A stretch of 64,000 nucleotides of DNA, from the NCBI RefSeq assembly GCF_000173655.1, contig NZ_ABZU01000010.1:1-64000 (forward strand), written 5' to 3'. Of the stretch, positions 50,990-60,848 are shown in pieces (positions within the stretch are counted from its first letter, which is position 1; every line of letters starts with the position of its first letter). The DNA comes from Corynebacterium amycolatum SK46. Its GTDB lineage: Bacteria; Actinomycetota; Actinomycetes; Mycobacteriales; Mycobacteriaceae. The notes beneath the pieces are model-generated. The model searched no databases, was not told the origin of the DNA, and saw only the letters and a list, made by a program, of their open reading frames with translations. A program made the position numbers and the translations under genes.

Positions 50990-51772
50990 CTAGCCGCCTA
51001 GCTCCATGCCCAGGTAGGCCAATTCAACGTCGCCGGCAAAGGTACTCTTCGCGGCACGTAGTGCTTCTTCACCGTCGGCGTACGGCGGAATGTGAGTCAG
51101 CACCAGCTTCTTAACCCCCGCCAACGTCGCTGCCTTTCCGGCCTCATAGCCCGTCAGGTGCATGTCCGGCGGGGTGCCCTCTTCGTTGCTGCACCAGGTG
51201 GCTTCGCAGATGAAGATATCCGCATCCCGCGCCAGCTCCACCAGTTCATCGGTCCAAGCAGTATCTCCGGTGTACGCAATGGTCAGGCCATCTGCTTCAA
51301 TGCGATACCCAACAGCTGGCACCGGGTGGACCATGTTATACGGCGTGACGACGGCACCTCCGTCCGCTTCGCCCCCACCGACTAACAATGGCTCACCGGG
51401 GTTACTCACAACCTGGTCAAAGGTGTCTTCCAGGTTGGCATCTTCTTCACTTCCCAGTGCTTGGCACATGGTGCCTATCCGGTCGTGAATGTCTCCGGGG
51501 CCAACCAGGAGATTCCGGGAACTCGCCGGGGCTGTCGGATGGAAGCGACGCCAGACGAGCAGCCCTGGAATGTCTGCAGTGTGGTCTGGGTGCACATGAG
51601 TTAGTAACAAATCGCAAGCTGCAGGATCAGAGATCTTCTGCAATTCGGCGAGGACACCGGGACCCAAATCAATGACAAAGGTTCGACCGTTATCCAGCTC
51701 AATGAGGTAGCCAGATGCTGGCGCCGATGGGCCACCCATGCTGCCTGTACATCCCAGAACCTTCAATCGCAT
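50990..51772 (-). CDS. metallo-beta-lactamase fold hydrolase, Rv1339-like phosphodiesterase
   Basis: A 260-residue MBL-fold protein. The zinc motif is [16 protein letters not shown], with further ligand segments in [18 protein letters not shown] and [17 protein letters not shown]. The N-terminus [20 protein letters not shown] fits Rv1339 of M. tuberculosis, reported as an atypical cyclic-AMP phosphodiesterase; the same fold also contains RNase Z. Between murI (upstream) and rph (downstream), as in the mycobacterial order Rv1338-Rv1339-Rv1340. cAMP hydrolysis here is inferred from homology and position. Confidence 0.88.
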   Translation of the reverse strand: MRLKVLGCTGSMGGPSAPASGYLIELDNGRTFVIDLGPGVLAELQKISDPAACDLLLTHVHPDHTADIPGLLVWRRFHPTAPASSRNLLVGPGDIHDRIGTMCQALGSEEDANLEDTFDQVVSNPGEPLLVGGGEADGGAVVTPYNMVHPVPAVGYRIEADGLTIAYTGDTAWTDELVELARDADIFICEATWCSNEEGTPPDMHLTGYEAGKAATLAGVKKLVLTHIPPYADGEEALRAAKSTFAGDVELAYLGMELGG

Positions 51773-51845
51773 ACTTCAAGCTTGCCATGTAATTGATCAA
51801 AAACGAGCAAAAAACCGATGGAGTGTCTGGGTTTAATAAGAAAGG

Positions 51846-52712
51846 TCACATTTGGGAATGCATAGTGACCTGGCTAATACCCGGCCCGAGGAAGCGCTTT
51901 GCCAGTGATGCAAAAACCTGCGGATCTCCAGTGGATTCAAATGTACGCACAGGGTTTGGATTACTCTCCGGGTCGGCGAGCATGTCGGTCTTTGTGAGGA
52001 TGCGCAGAACATCCTTCGATGTCTCCTCCGCCGAGGACACTAGGGCGACGTCCTCCCCCATGGCCAGCTGAATCACACCAGACAGCAGCGGATAGTGGGT
52101 GCAGCCCAGCACGAGGGTGTCCACACCATCGGCCTGCAATGGCGCGAGGTAGCCCTCTGCAAGTCCCAGAATCTGGCGACCGGAGGTAATTCCTCGCTCG
52201 ACAAAGTCCACGAATCGCGGGCAGTCGACCGCGGAGACATCCACGCCGGGCACTGCATCAAAGAGATCTTGGTAGGCACGGGAGCGAATTGTGGCGGCGG
52301 TACCGATTACGCCGACTTTTCCGTTCCTGGTGGTCGAGACAGCACGGCGCACAGCGGGCAGAATGACCTCGACTACTGGGACTGGGTAGCGCTCGCGGGC
52401 ATCACGCAAAAATGCGGCCGAAGCAGTGTTGCAGGCAATGACAATCATCTTGCAGCCGCGTGCAACCAGTTCATCGGCAATCGCTTCAGCGTGCTGACGA
52501 ACCTCGGCGATGCGCAGCGGTCCGTAAGGGCCGTTGGCAGTATCGCCGATGTACATAATCGACTCGTGCGGCAGCTGATCCATGATGGCACGCGCCACTG
52601 TCAGCCCACCGACGCCGGAGTCAAAGATGCCAATCGGCGCTGTTCGGTCGGGGAAGCCGCTATCCTGCGCCGTCAGCTGATTGACTGCCTGAGTTTCTGC
52701 TCCTACTCCCAC
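51846..52712 (-). CDS. murI: glutamate racemase
   Basis: A 288-residue cofactor-independent racemase that supplies D-glutamate for peptidoglycan. The two catalytic cysteines are in [16 protein letters not shown] and [15 protein letters not shown]. The N-terminal signature is [18 protein letters not shown], and [11 protein letters not shown] follows. The GTG start gives a 25-residue leader before the fold; RBS GAGGAG lies about 11 bases upstream. It is the first gene after the rhomboid gene on the same strand and is followed by the MBL hydrolase gene. Confidence 0.95.
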   Translation of the reverse strand: MGVGAETQAVNQLTAQDSGFPDRTAPIGIFDSGVGGLTVARAIMDQLPHESIMYIGDTANGPYGPLRIAEVRQHAEAIADELVARGCKMIVIACNTASAAFLRDARERYPVPVVEVILPAVRRAVSTTRNGKVGVIGTAATIRSRAYQDLFDAVPGVDVSAVDCPRFVDFVERGITSGRQILGLAEGYLAPLQADGVDTLVLGCTHYPLLSGVIQLAMGEDVALVSSAEETSKDVLRILTKTDMLADPESNPNPVRTFESTGDPQVFASLAKRFLGPGISQVTMHSQM

Positions 52713-52820
52713 CGCTATCTGGACTCCTCGTATCGTTGGACAAACACCGAAGCTACTATTCTAGGCCGATTCCGCCAGGAGCTGATGCCACGCACCTCGG
52801 GTTCTTAGCCACGCGCACTC

Positions 52821-53495
52821 TTAACCACGTGCACGACCGCGCTTAAACATCACCGCAGCCCAGATGCCCGCAAGCCCACCGAAGAGGTGCATCTGCCAAC
52901 TAACAGCCGCCTGTGTTGGCAGCACTCCCCAAATAAGGCCCGAATACATCGATGCCAGAATTACGCCCAAAATAATCTGCATCACCCGACGATTCACGAA
53001 ACCGCGTACGACCAAAAACGCCAGCCAGCCGTAAATCAGGCCGGACGCACCGATGTGGACGGTATTTACACCGCCGACCAGCCATGTCAGACCGCCACCA
53101 ACGACCGTAATTAAGAGTGTGACCTGCCAAAATAGCCGCTTCGACGACATTGCAATCAAACCGGCAAACAACGCCCCGGGCAGAGAGTTCGCCATAATGT
53201 GCCCGTAATCTGCGTGCAGCAGCGGTGCGGTCAAAATTCCCCACAGCGTCGAGGTTTCGCGTGGGCGCACACCGAAGTTGTTCAGCGCCCCACCAAAGAT
53301 GAATTCGTTGACAAGAAAGACCGTCCAGATAAGTACCAGGTACCCAATAGCCGTACTGATGGCCGCCCCGAGCCCGCCGTCGCGATCCTGTGGAACAATC
53401 TGATTATTCCGCCGCGTCTGCACGGGACCGCCCATCGGGTACTGCGCATAGTTCTGGTAATTCTGCTGTTGTCCCGTGCTCCATTGCGGATTCAT
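52821..53495 (-). CDS. rhomboid family intramembrane serine protease
   Basis: A 224-residue membrane protein with a Gln/Asn/Tyr-rich cytoplasmic N-terminus (~1-43) and six membrane helices. The rhomboid catalytic pair is present: Ser in VHIGASGLIYGW and His in SWQMHLFGGLAGIW. LLHADYGHIMANSLPG provides the conserved His/Asn helix. It should cleave membrane-spanning substrates within the lipid bilayer; the substrate is unknown. It corresponds to Rv1337. The gene lies between the P1 peptidase and murI genes, 16 bases after the former. Confidence 0.92.
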   Translation of the reverse strand: MNPQWSTGQQQNYQNYAQYPMGGPVQTRRNNQIVPQDRDGGLGAAISTAIGYLVLIWTVFLVNEFIFGGALNNFGVRPRETSTLWGILTAPLLHADYGHIMANSLPGALFAGLIAMSSKRLFWQVTLLITVVGGGLTWLVGGVNTVHIGASGLIYGWLAFLVVRGFVNRRVMQIILGVILASMYSGLIWGVLPTQAAVSWQMHLFGGLAGIWAAVMFKRGRARG

Positions 53496-53511
53496 TGGCG
53501 AACTTCCCTCA

Positions 53512-54615
53512 CTACTTGTCCAGCATCTCTGACAGCGCGGCTACTTCCGCGCGTCCCGTTGCACTCATCACGGCATCGACAATAGCCATCTGCACCGCAT
53601 CGGCCGCCATCGCAGCCAACAGGGCCACCAGATCCGAGCTCACGGGTTCAGCGTTTTCGCCATCCGCCGCCTCAGCCGAGCTGAGTGCAAACAGCGTGTC
53701 ACCGTCCATCGGCGCATGGGCCGGCCGAATCGCTCGTGCCAGCCCATCATGACCGCACATCGCCAACCGCTTCAACTGCGCCGTTGTCACCGGCGCATTG
53801 GTTATCACTGTGCCAATCGTTGTGTTTCGCGTGCTTGCCGACGACTCCCCATCGCCAGCCGCATCGGCGAGAATTTTGGTTCTACCGACGAAAACCTGGT
53901 CCAGCTGGGCCAATGCCTCCTTGCTGGCACCGGCAGCCGCGGGCATTCCGTAAAGGCGTCCTTCCGGGTCAATGACCGCACCAAAGGAGTTGACCACCAT
54001 TGCGGCAGCCACAAAGTACTTACCATCGGCGGAGGTCACACGGGCTTGTCCAAAACCACCCTTGATTGCCCCGGCCATAGCGCCGACACCGGCACCTACT
54101 GTGCCGGAGGGAGTGCCCTCCGGGACGTCGTCAAGCGCGTGCGACAACGCCTCGCGCCCGAGTTCAGCGGTGGGCAGCGTCGGCTCACCCAACAGCAAGT
54201 CGAAGATGACCGCACCGGGAACGATGGGCACGAGAATATCCGGACGAGTGGGAGTGACCTCAAAGCCAATGCCGCGGTCGCGCAGTTCACGCATAACTCC
54301 GTCGGCAGCTGCGAGGCCGTACGCGGAGCCGCCAGCCAAAACGACAGCGTGGGCGCGTTCGACCGTATTCTCCGGTGCGAGCAGGTCGGTCTCGCGGGTG
54401 CCAGGCCCGCCGCCGCGAACATCGACAGCGCCGATCGCACCGCCTGGAGCGGCGATAACGGTGACTCCGGTATCCCCCTCAGCAGCATGACCGATGGAGA
54501 TGCCCTCGATGGAATCGAGACAGCCTGCGCCGATGTCGATGCTCGTGCCCAGCGCAGCACTGCTGGCTTGGTGTCGAATGTCGGTGGGGCTGATTGCGAA
54601 GATCTCAGAATTCAT
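53512..54615 (-). CDS. P1 family peptidase (DmpA/Rv1333-like, N-terminal nucleophile hydrolase)
   Basis: A 367-residue protein from MNSEIFAISPTD; a GTG five codons upstream is an alternative. P1/S58 peptidases self-cleave to expose an N-terminal Thr or Ser. The expected site is visible in STRNTTIGTVITNAP near residue 260. Other signatures are GISIGHAAEGDTGVTVI, GGGPGTRETDLL and VLAGGSAYGLAAADGVM, plus GTVGAGVGAMAG. It probably acts as an aminopeptidase or amidase in the cytosol. The gene matches the Rv1333 position near clpS and the rhomboid gene. Confidence 0.9.
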   Translation of the reverse strand: MNSEIFAISPTDIRHQASSAALGTSIDIGAGCLDSIEGISIGHAAEGDTGVTVIAAPGGAIGAVDVRGGGPGTRETDLLAPENTVERAHAVVLAGGSAYGLAAADGVMRELRDRGIGFEVTPTRPDILVPIVPGAVIFDLLLGEPTLPTAELGREALSHALDDVPEGTPSGTVGAGVGAMAGAIKGGFGQARVTSADGKYFVAAAMVVNSFGAVIDPEGRLYGMPAAAGASKEALAQLDQVFVGRTKILADAAGDGESSASTRNTTIGTVITNAPVTTAQLKRLAMCGHDGLARAIRPAHAPMDGDTLFALSSAEAADGENAEPVSSDLVALLAAMAADAVQMAIVDAVMSATGRAEVAALSEMLDK

Positions 54616-54699
54616 TGTCGACCACGGCACCTTTCACCACAGTTCATTGCAGCTAGCCTTAGGTGATTACTGCATCTTTCGGGGTTTTGCTCGGATTCG

Positions 54700-55251
54700 C
54701 TACTCACCCATGAGCTGATCCAGTAGTGACTCTTGGTTGTAGGACAGCCACTGGTACATCGCGTCGGTCTGCTCGATCTGCTCGATGGAGCCATTGAGGT
54801 TCTCCATGGAAACGTGCAGGTAAATACGTAGGTCATTGATACCTGCAACCCAGGCATGGGCATCGCTTTCCGAAATGGATACCTGCCCCGACTCGGCGGG
54901 CTCCAGGGCGTCGATAATCGCACGCAGAGAATGGAGCTTGCTTTCTACAATCTCCGACTCATGCAGCTGGCGCATGAGGGCGTTTTCCCCCTCCACGCTC
55001 TCCTCACCTGGCTTGGTGAAGTCCGGCAACAGTCGCGCAAGCTTCGGATCGGATGGGGCCTCGGAGTGCCCGACGGGCATGCCCGTCATTTCCGCGAGCT
55101 CATCCTTCGGCGCCGACCGGGCTCGCTCCATCAGCGAGTCCGCCACAGTAGCAGCCAGATTCAGCAGCAAATCTCGCTCCGTGCCTTCGAAAGCCGTGAC
55201 GTACTTGACGCCACCGCCGAGAAGGGATCGCTTGCGCTTCCAAGGACGCAT
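54700..55251 (-). CDS. DUF2017 family protein
   Basis: A 183-residue soluble protein, alpha-helical, with RBS GGGAGAG. DUF2017 features: the basic start MRPWKRKRSLLGGG, the VTAFEGTERDLLLNLAATVADSL helix (cited in part: DLLLNLAATVADSL), DPKLARLLPDF and the C-terminal YQWLSYNQESLLDQLMGE. It corresponds to Rv1332 (as I recall annotated as a putative regulator). It is co-directional with and just downstream of clpS, an association conserved across actinobacteria, so a link with the Clp protease has been proposed by context only. Confidence 0.85.
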   Translation of the reverse strand: MRPWKRKRSLLGGGVKYVTAFEGTERDLLLNLAATVADSLMERARSAPKDELAEMTGMPVGHSEAPSDPKLARLLPDFTKPGEESVEGENALMRQLHESEIVESKLHSLRAIIDALEPAESGQVSISESDAHAWVAGINDLRIYLHVSMENLNGSIEQIEQTDAMYQWLSYNQESLLDQLMGE

Positions 55252-55281
55252 GTAAATTCTCTCCCGCTGTCGAATATCGGT

Positions 55282-55575
55282 TTAGTCAGCCTGCTCCATT
55301 GTTGCCCACAAGCCTGCCTTGTGGAGCTTCTTCACATCGGCCTCCACCTTGTCACGCTCACCGGAAGACACGATTGCCTTGCCTTCCGTGTGAACCGTCA
55401 TCATCAGCGCGTGCGCCTTCTTTCGGTCCATGCCGAAGAGCATCTGGAACACGTAGGTGACATAACTCATCGAATTAACCTGGTCATCCCACACAATGCA
55501 CTGCCAGGGTCGGTTCGATTCCGTCACGACATCGGCATCCATAGTGGGCATCGGTGTTGCTGCTGGCATGCTCAT
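55282..55575 (-). CDS. clpS: ATP-dependent Clp protease adaptor ClpS
   Basis: A 97-residue adaptor counted from [10 protein letters not shown]; a GTG two codons earlier and later Mets are alternatives. ClpS delivers N-degron substrates to ClpC/ClpP. The core is complete: [20 protein letters not shown], with the DD and the N-degron pocket, then [23 protein letters not shown] here cited as [14 protein letters not shown], with the conserved His and Glu. The C-terminal [12 protein letters not shown] is standard. It leads the leftward clpS-DUF2017-P1 peptidase run and is divergent from pncB. Confidence 0.93.
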   Translation of the reverse strand: MSMPAATPMPTMDADVVTESNRPWQCIVWDDQVNSMSYVTYVFQMLFGMDRKKAHALMMTVHTEGKAIVSSGERDKVEADVKKLHKAGLWATMEQAD

Positions 55576-55643
55576 AGGCACCAGGATAGTACGGAGTGGC
55601 GCGCGCTCGCCGGAACTGACTGCCCCGGCCAGCTTCAGCCGAC

Positions 55644-55649
55644 TAGACT
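55644..55649 (+). promoter_or_regulatory. -10 element of pncB, leaderless configuration
   Basis: TAGACT lies seven bases before the GTG start of pncB at 55657, without a Shine-Dalgarno sequence. Confidence 0.5.
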
Positions 55650-55656
55650 ATTGACC

Positions 55657-56967
55657 GTGATTGATAAGCATTCCTCCACCGCCCTTCTCACCGATAAGTA
55701 CGAGCTGACGATGCTGCAGGCATCGCTTGCCGACGGATCTGGCGAGCGCCAGGTCGCCTTCGAGGTGTTTGGCCGTCGTCTGCCGAATGAGCGCCGCTAT
55801 GGCGTTGTCGCTGGTACAGCGCGTGTGTTGGAAGCTATCCGCAACTTCCGCTTCACCGAGGAGCAGCTGGCTTCGCTGGACTTCCTCGATGACCGGACAC
55901 TGGATTACCTGCGTAACTATTCCTTCAGCGGCCAAGTCGACGGCTACCGCGAAGGAGAGCTCTACTTCCCCGCCTCGCCCATTTTGACGGTGCGAGGCAC
56001 TTTCGCCGAGTGCGTCATTTTGGAGACTGTTATTCTCTCCATTCTCAATGCGGACTCCGCCATCGCCTCGGCAGCAACCCGAATGGTCACGGCTGCCGGC
56101 GGGCGCCCGATTATTGAAATGGGTTCGCGTCGTACTCATGAAGAAGCAGCTGTGACTGCTGCCCGCGCCGCATACCTGGCAGGTTTTAGCGCCACCTCCA
56201 ACTTGGAGGCAGCGGCACGGTACAACATCCCAGCCTCCGGTACCGCTGCGCACGCGTGGACTCTGTTGCACACCAACCCAGATGGCACGACAAACGAGGC
56301 TGCAGCCTTCAAGGCCCAGATTGACACGCTGGGAACCGACACCACTTTGTTGGTGGATACCTACGACATCACCGAGGGCGTGAATACCGCTATTGAGGTC
56401 GCGGGCCCGGAACTCGGCGGTGTACGTATTGACTCCGGTGACCTCGGAGTTCTCGCTCGCCAGGTGCGTCAGCAGCTCGACTCGCTAGGGGCACACAACA
56501 CCAACATCGTAGTGTCCTCTGACCTCGATGAATTCGCCATTGCGGCGCTGAGGGCAGAGCCGGTCGATGTCTACGGCGTGGGCACCTCTGTAGTCACAGG
56601 CTCCGGCGCGCCAACTGCGGGCCTGGTCTACAAGATGGTCGAAGTTGATGGGGTGCCCGTCGCCAAGCGCTCGTTGGACAAGCGAAGCCACGGTGGCGTG
56701 AAGGCGGCGATTCGTACCTGCCGTCGTTCCGGTACCGCCGTGGAGGAAATCGCTTTCCCGCTCGGCTCGGAAATCCCCGATGTGGGCAACCTGCACTACC
56801 GCGATCTGACCATTCCGATGATGCGCAATGGCGAGGTCGTCGATGGACTACCGACTTTGGAGGAGTCCCGCGATCACTTGGTTAAAGCGCTGGTCAGCCT
56901 CCCATGGGAGGGGCTCGCACTTTCCCGTGACGAGCCGGTACTGTCCGTCCGTTTTCACGGCGTTTAG
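55657..56967 (+). CDS. pncB: nicotinate phosphoribosyltransferase
   Basis: A 436-residue enzyme of NAD salvage: it joins nicotinate and PRPP to give nicotinate mononucleotide, with ATP hydrolysis. The start is the GTG of VIDKHSSTALLTDKYELTML; the frame runs far upstream but only as antisense of clpS and DUF2017. Signatures: TALLTDKYELTMLQASL, EMGSRRTHEEAAVTAARAAY, SNLEAARY-like region around SATSNLEAAARYNIP, GTAAHAW, GVRIDSGDLGVLARQV and VVSSDLDEFAIAAL, then VYGVGTSVVTGSGAPT. It corresponds to Rv1330c. dinG follows 14 bases on, in an operon. Confidence 0.95.
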   Translation: MIDKHSSTALLTDKYELTMLQASLADGSGERQVAFEVFGRRLPNERRYGVVAGTARVLEAIRNFRFTEEQLASLDFLDDRTLDYLRNYSFSGQVDGYREGELYFPASPILTVRGTFAECVILETVILSILNADSAIASAATRMVTAAGGRPIIEMGSRRTHEEAAVTAARAAYLAGFSATSNLEAAARYNIPASGTAAHAWTLLHTNPDGTTNEAAAFKAQIDTLGTDTTLLVDTYDITEGVNTAIEVAGPELGGVRIDSGDLGVLARQVRQQLDSLGAHNTNIVVSSDLDEFAIAALRAEPVDVYGVGTSVVTGSGAPTAGLVYKMVEVDGVPVAKRSLDKRSHGGVKAAIRTCRRSGTAVEEIAFPLGSEIPDVGNLHYRDLTIPMMRNGEVVDGLPTLEESRDHLVKALVSLPWEGLALSRDEPVLSVRFHGV

Positions 56968-56981
56968 GCGGCGGGGGAACT

Positions 56982-59084
56982 GTGTCGGATACTCCCGAGC
57001 ACGCAGATTTTGCTGATCTATCGGACGACTTTGACGACTTTGACGATGTTGACGATGCTGACGAGCTAGCTTCGCCGAGAGCCAGCGTCCATAACGCGGA
57101 TAGCATCGAAGGTCTTCTCGATGCGGCAGTGAAGGGCCTCGGCGGAACGACTCGCCCGAATCAGGTCAAAATGTCCCGGGCAGTGGCCTCCGCCTTTGCG
57201 CGCGAGCGGCACCTAGCGGTACAGGCCGGTACCGGTACAGGTAAGTCGCTGGCCTACCTGGTGCCTGCCATTGTGCAAGCAATGGAGTCCGACGAGTCAG
57301 TAATTGTTTCCACGGCGACCATTGCGCTGCAACGCCAGTTGGTCGAACGCGACTTGCCGCGGCTAGTCAGTTCGCTGGAGCCACACTTGTCCCGCACGCC
57401 AACCTTCGCAATCCTCAAGGGCCGCTCGAACTACCTGTGCAAGTCCAAGGTTGGAAATGTCATCAAAGATCCTGTCATGGACGGTGACGAATCCGAGCCG
57501 ACCGGTATGGGCGGCCCAACTGCTCTACTCAGCGAAGCGCAGCTCAGCCGAACCGCTGCCGAGGTCATGCGGTTACGCGAGTGGGCCAATGACACCGGCA
57601 CCGGCGACCGCGACAGTCTGGACAAGGGAGTTTCCAACGAAGCCTGGCGACAGGTCTCCGTCACGGCTCGCGAATGCGTCGGCGCCATTTCCTGCCCTTT
57701 CGGCGAGGAGTGTTTCGCCGAACAAGCCCGCCGCGAGGCCTCCAACGTCGACATCGTCGTCACCAATCACGCACTGTTGGCCATCGATGCGCTCTCCGAC
57801 GCCATGATCTTGCCGCAGCACGACTGCGTTGTCATTGACGAGGCTCACGAGCTCGACGGTCGAATCACCTCTGTTGCCACCGACGAGCTCTCCCCTGCCG
57901 GTATCACCATGATGGCCCGCCGCGCCCGCAAGTTCGGCGCCGCAGAGCAGGTCGATGATGTCACCGATGCCACGGATCTACTCGGCGAGACCGTCGCATT
58001 GCTTGCCGACGCCTACAGCGGCGCACTCGAAGAAATTCCCGGTGAGCTGGGAGCGGCGCTAGCTTCGCTCCGCGATAGCCTGTGGCAACTGCAGACCACG
58101 CTGGGCACCTCTGGCTCAGGCAGCTCCGGCGGGTCGGGCTCTGATGGTTCGGGCTCTGACTCTGACAACACTGAGCGCCAGACCGTCCGAGCTGCTGTGG
58201 AGAATATGCACGACACTGTCGTCCGGATTCTAGAGTTCAGTAGCGACGATGTCGTATGGCTTGGCGAGAACAAGACAGTTTATGTCGCTCCCCTGTCCAT
58301 CGCAGCACTGCTTCGCGAACGCCTCTTCGGCGAATCCACCGTCGTTTTGACCTCAGCAACACTTGCTCTTGGCGGCAAGTTCGATGCTATGGCCGCCGCC
58401 TGGGGGCTTCCCTCCGTTGGGTGGGATGGCTTGGACGTCGGCACGCCCTTTGACCCGCAGAAATCTGGCATCCTCTACGTCGCACGCGACCTGCCACGAC
58501 CTGGACGCGACGGCGCCACACCGGAGCAGTTCGCAATCATGGAACGCCTCATCCGCGCCGCTGGTGGGCGAACGCTGGGGCTGTTTTCCTCCCGCCGAGG
58601 TGCCGAGGCAGCGGCGGAGGAAATGCGCAAGCGCCTGCCTTACGACGTCCTGTGCCAAGGCGATGACTCTATCGGTGCTCTGGTTAATCGCTTCGCAGCT
58701 GATCCGCAGACGTGTTTGTTTGGCACGCTGACGCTGTGGCAAGGCGTCGATGTTCCTGGCCCATCGCTATCGTGTGTCATCATCGATCGCATCCCGTTCC
58801 CCCGCCCCGATGACCCGCTACTGTCCGCGCGCTCCGATGCGGCTAATGCTGCTGGCCGAAACGGTTTTATGGAGGTCTCAGCGACACATGCAGCGCTGCT
58901 GATGGCGCAGGGTTCTGGCCGTCTGCTACGTCAAGTCGATGACCGCGGGGTTGTTGCGGTGCTGGATTCACGGTTGGCGACTGCGCGCTATGGTTCCTGG
59001 ATTGCCGCGTCGATGCCTGACTTCTGGCGGACGACCAACCTGGATATTGCGGCTGGAGCGTTACAGCGGCTGACCCAAAGCTGA
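56982..59084 (+). CDS. DinG/XPD-type ATP-dependent DNA helicase
   Basis: A 700-residue superfamily 2 helicase with GTG start. An acidic N-terminal tail (DFADLSDDFDDFDDVDDADE, residues ~4-30) precedes the core. Walker A is VQAGTGTGKSLAYLVPA near 78-94, and motif II is CVVIDEAHELDGR. Four cysteines between them (NYLCKS, then ECVGAISCPFGEECF) are spaced like the iron-sulfur cluster of XPD/DinG. A Ser/Gly/Asp-rich insert of about 25 residues lies near 378-402. Motifs V-VI are GTLTLWQGVDVPG and AQGSGRLLRQVDDRG. It should unwind DNA 5'-3', for example in R-loop or repair contexts. It corresponds to Rv1329c (dinG). Confidence 0.92.
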   Translation: MSDTPEHADFADLSDDFDDFDDVDDADELASPRASVHNADSIEGLLDAAVKGLGGTTRPNQVKMSRAVASAFARERHLAVQAGTGTGKSLAYLVPAIVQAMESDESVIVSTATIALQRQLVERDLPRLVSSLEPHLSRTPTFAILKGRSNYLCKSKVGNVIKDPVMDGDESEPTGMGGPTALLSEAQLSRTAAEVMRLREWANDTGTGDRDSLDKGVSNEAWRQVSVTARECVGAISCPFGEECFAEQARREASNVDIVVTNHALLAIDALSDAMILPQHDCVVIDEAHELDGRITSVATDELSPAGITMMARRARKFGAAEQVDDVTDATDLLGETVALLADAYSGALEEIPGELGAALASLRDSLWQLQTTLGTSGSGSSGGSGSDGSGSDSDNTERQTVRAAVENMHDTVVRILEFSSDDVVWLGENKTVYVAPLSIAALLRERLFGESTVVLTSATLALGGKFDAMAAAWGLPSVGWDGLDVGTPFDPQKSGILYVARDLPRPGRDGATPEQFAIMERLIRAAGGRTLGLFSSRRGAEAAAEEMRKRLPYDVLCQGDDSIGALVNRFAADPQTCLFGTLTLWQGVDVPGPSLSCVIIDRIPFPRPDDPLLSARSDAANAAGRNGFMEVSATHAALLMAQGSGRLLRQVDDRGVVAVLDSRLATARYGSWIAASMPDFWRTTNLDIAAGALQRLTQS

Positions 59085-59264
59085 TTCAGAGGGGGCTGTC
59101 TGGCCTCACTAGGTGATGCTGGATTAGGCATAGTTTCTTGAAAAACCCACGCTTTTCTATCCAACACATTATTGTGATGTGAAACACAGCACTGCTACAG
59201 TGCCCGAGCTAATGAAGCAGGACACTTGGCAGCCGTGCACGAGATTAGAAAGGCGATTTCCTGC

Positions 59265-60848
59265 ATGCCCCTTTCCAGCAACCTCCCCGACATCGACATC
59301 CCGGAGACCTCACTCTTTGAGTTCCTCTTCGGAGAAATTTCGCCACGTCACCAGGACAAGCTTGCAATCGTTGACTCAGGCTCCGAGGTCACCTTCGGTG
59401 ATCTGAAGGCCAGCATTGAAAAGTTCGCGGGTGCGCTGGCAGCACGTGGGATTAAGAAGGGCGATGTGGTGGCACTCCACTGCCCCAACTCGACAACTTT
59501 CGCCGTCGCCCTTCACGGTGTCCTGCGCGCGGGGGCTGTCTGCACGACCGTTGCATCGCTGGCAACTGCCGAGGACGTTGAAAAGCAGCTGCGTATCTCT
59601 GACGCCAAGATGATGCTGACGACTTCGTCGATTGGCTGGGCCGGTGCTAACGGCGCTGAGGCCGCTGGCCTCCCGGAAGAGATGATTATCGGCCTGACGG
59701 GTCTCCACGGCATGGGCGAGCTGCTTGCGGAAGGCCACGCTGCCCCGGACGTAGTAGTTTCGCCCGACGATGTTGCTGTGATTCCTTTCTCTTCTGGTAC
59801 CACTGGTGTACCGAAGGGCGTCCAGCTCACTCACCGCAACTTGGTGGCCAACGTCGCTCAGGCGGGTGGAGCTACAGTCAACGCGCTGACCGAGGACACC
59901 CCGGCTGTCACAATCCTGCCGTTTTTCCACATTTACGGCCTGACTGCGCTGCTGAATCTGTGCCTGTGGCGCCGCACGACGCAGTACACCATGGGCAAGT
60001 TCGACCTCGTCGATTTCCTGTCCATCATCGCCGAGAACAAGGTGAAGTTCGCGTTCATCGCACCGCCTGTAGCTGTGGGCCTGGCCAAGCACCCAGCTGT
60101 CGATTCCTTTGACCTGTCCAGCCTGGAGACAATCTTCTCGGGTGCCGCTTCTCTCCAACTTGACCTCGCGGAACAGGTGGAAAAGCGCCTTGACTGCGTG
60201 GTCGCACAGGGCTTCGGCATGACCGAGTCCTCGCCAGCAGCCCACATCCGCATCGGCCACGATAGTCCGCTGGACTCGATCGGTCGCGCAGTCCCCAACA
60301 CTCAGTACAAGATTGTCAACCTCGACTCCGACAGCTTTGAGGAAATCCCGGTTCCCGCCGAGGGGCGCTCGGAGGCAGGTGAGCTATGGATTCATGGTCC
60401 ACAGGTGATGAAGGGCTACCTCAACAACCCGAAGGCGACGGCAGAGACGCTTGTCGACGGTTGGCTGCGTACCGGCGACGTTGCGGAACTCGACGAACAC
60501 GGGAATGTGTACATCGTCGACCGCTTCAAGGAACTGATTAAGTACAAGGGCTACCAAGTTCCACCGGCTGAGCTCGAGTCCGTGCTGCTCAGCCACCCGG
60601 ATATTGCCGATGCCGCCTGCAGTGGTGTCGTTCGCTCCGACGGCGAGGAGATTCCTAAGGCCTACGTCGTCCTCAAGGCGGGCAAGCAGGTGACTGAAGA
60701 CGAGATTATGGACTACGTCGCCGACCGCGTCGCACCGTACAAGAAGGTGCGAGCAGTCGAGTTCATGGATGAAATCCCGAAGTCGGCGACGGGCAAAATC
60801 CTGCGCAAGGACCTCAAGGCCATGGAGGCAGCACGCGCTCAGTCGTGA
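59265..60848 (+). CDS. acyl-CoA synthetase / 4-coumarate-CoA ligase-like (FadD)
   Basis: A 527-residue adenylate-forming enzyme from MPLSSNLPDIDIP, with AAAGG upstream; a TTG 13 codons earlier is possible. Motifs: the P-loop IPFSSGTTGVPKGVQLTH, A5 GFGMTESSPAAHI, A7 WLRTGDVAELDEHGN, A8 RFKELIKYKGYQVPPAELE, and the catalytic Lys in PKSATGKILRKDL. It activates a carboxylic acid as acyl-adenylate and transfers it to CoA. Sequence style is that of 4-coumarate-CoA ligase-like FadDs of actinobacteria; the true substrate could be a medium or long fatty acid or an aromatic acid. It is a single gene, about 180 bases after dinG, and convergent with the PTH2 gene. Confidence 0.88.
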   Translation: MPLSSNLPDIDIPETSLFEFLFGEISPRHQDKLAIVDSGSEVTFGDLKASIEKFAGALAARGIKKGDVVALHCPNSTTFAVALHGVLRAGAVCTTVASLATAEDVEKQLRISDAKMMLTTSSIGWAGANGAEAAGLPEEMIIGLTGLHGMGELLAEGHAAPDVVVSPDDVAVIPFSSGTTGVPKGVQLTHRNLVANVAQAGGATVNALTEDTPAVTILPFFHIYGLTALLNLCLWRRTTQYTMGKFDLVDFLSIIAENKVKFAFIAPPVAVGLAKHPAVDSFDLSSLETIFSGAASLQLDLAEQVEKRLDCVVAQGFGMTESSPAAHIRIGHDSPLDSIGRAVPNTQYKIVNLDSDSFEEIPVPAEGRSEAGELWIHGPQVMKGYLNNPKATAETLVDGWLRTGDVAELDEHGNVYIVDRFKELIKYKGYQVPPAELESVLLSHPDIADAACSGVVRSDGEEIPKAYVVLKAGKQVTEDEIMDYVADRVAPYKKVRAVEFMDEIPKSATGKILRKDLKAMEAARAQS

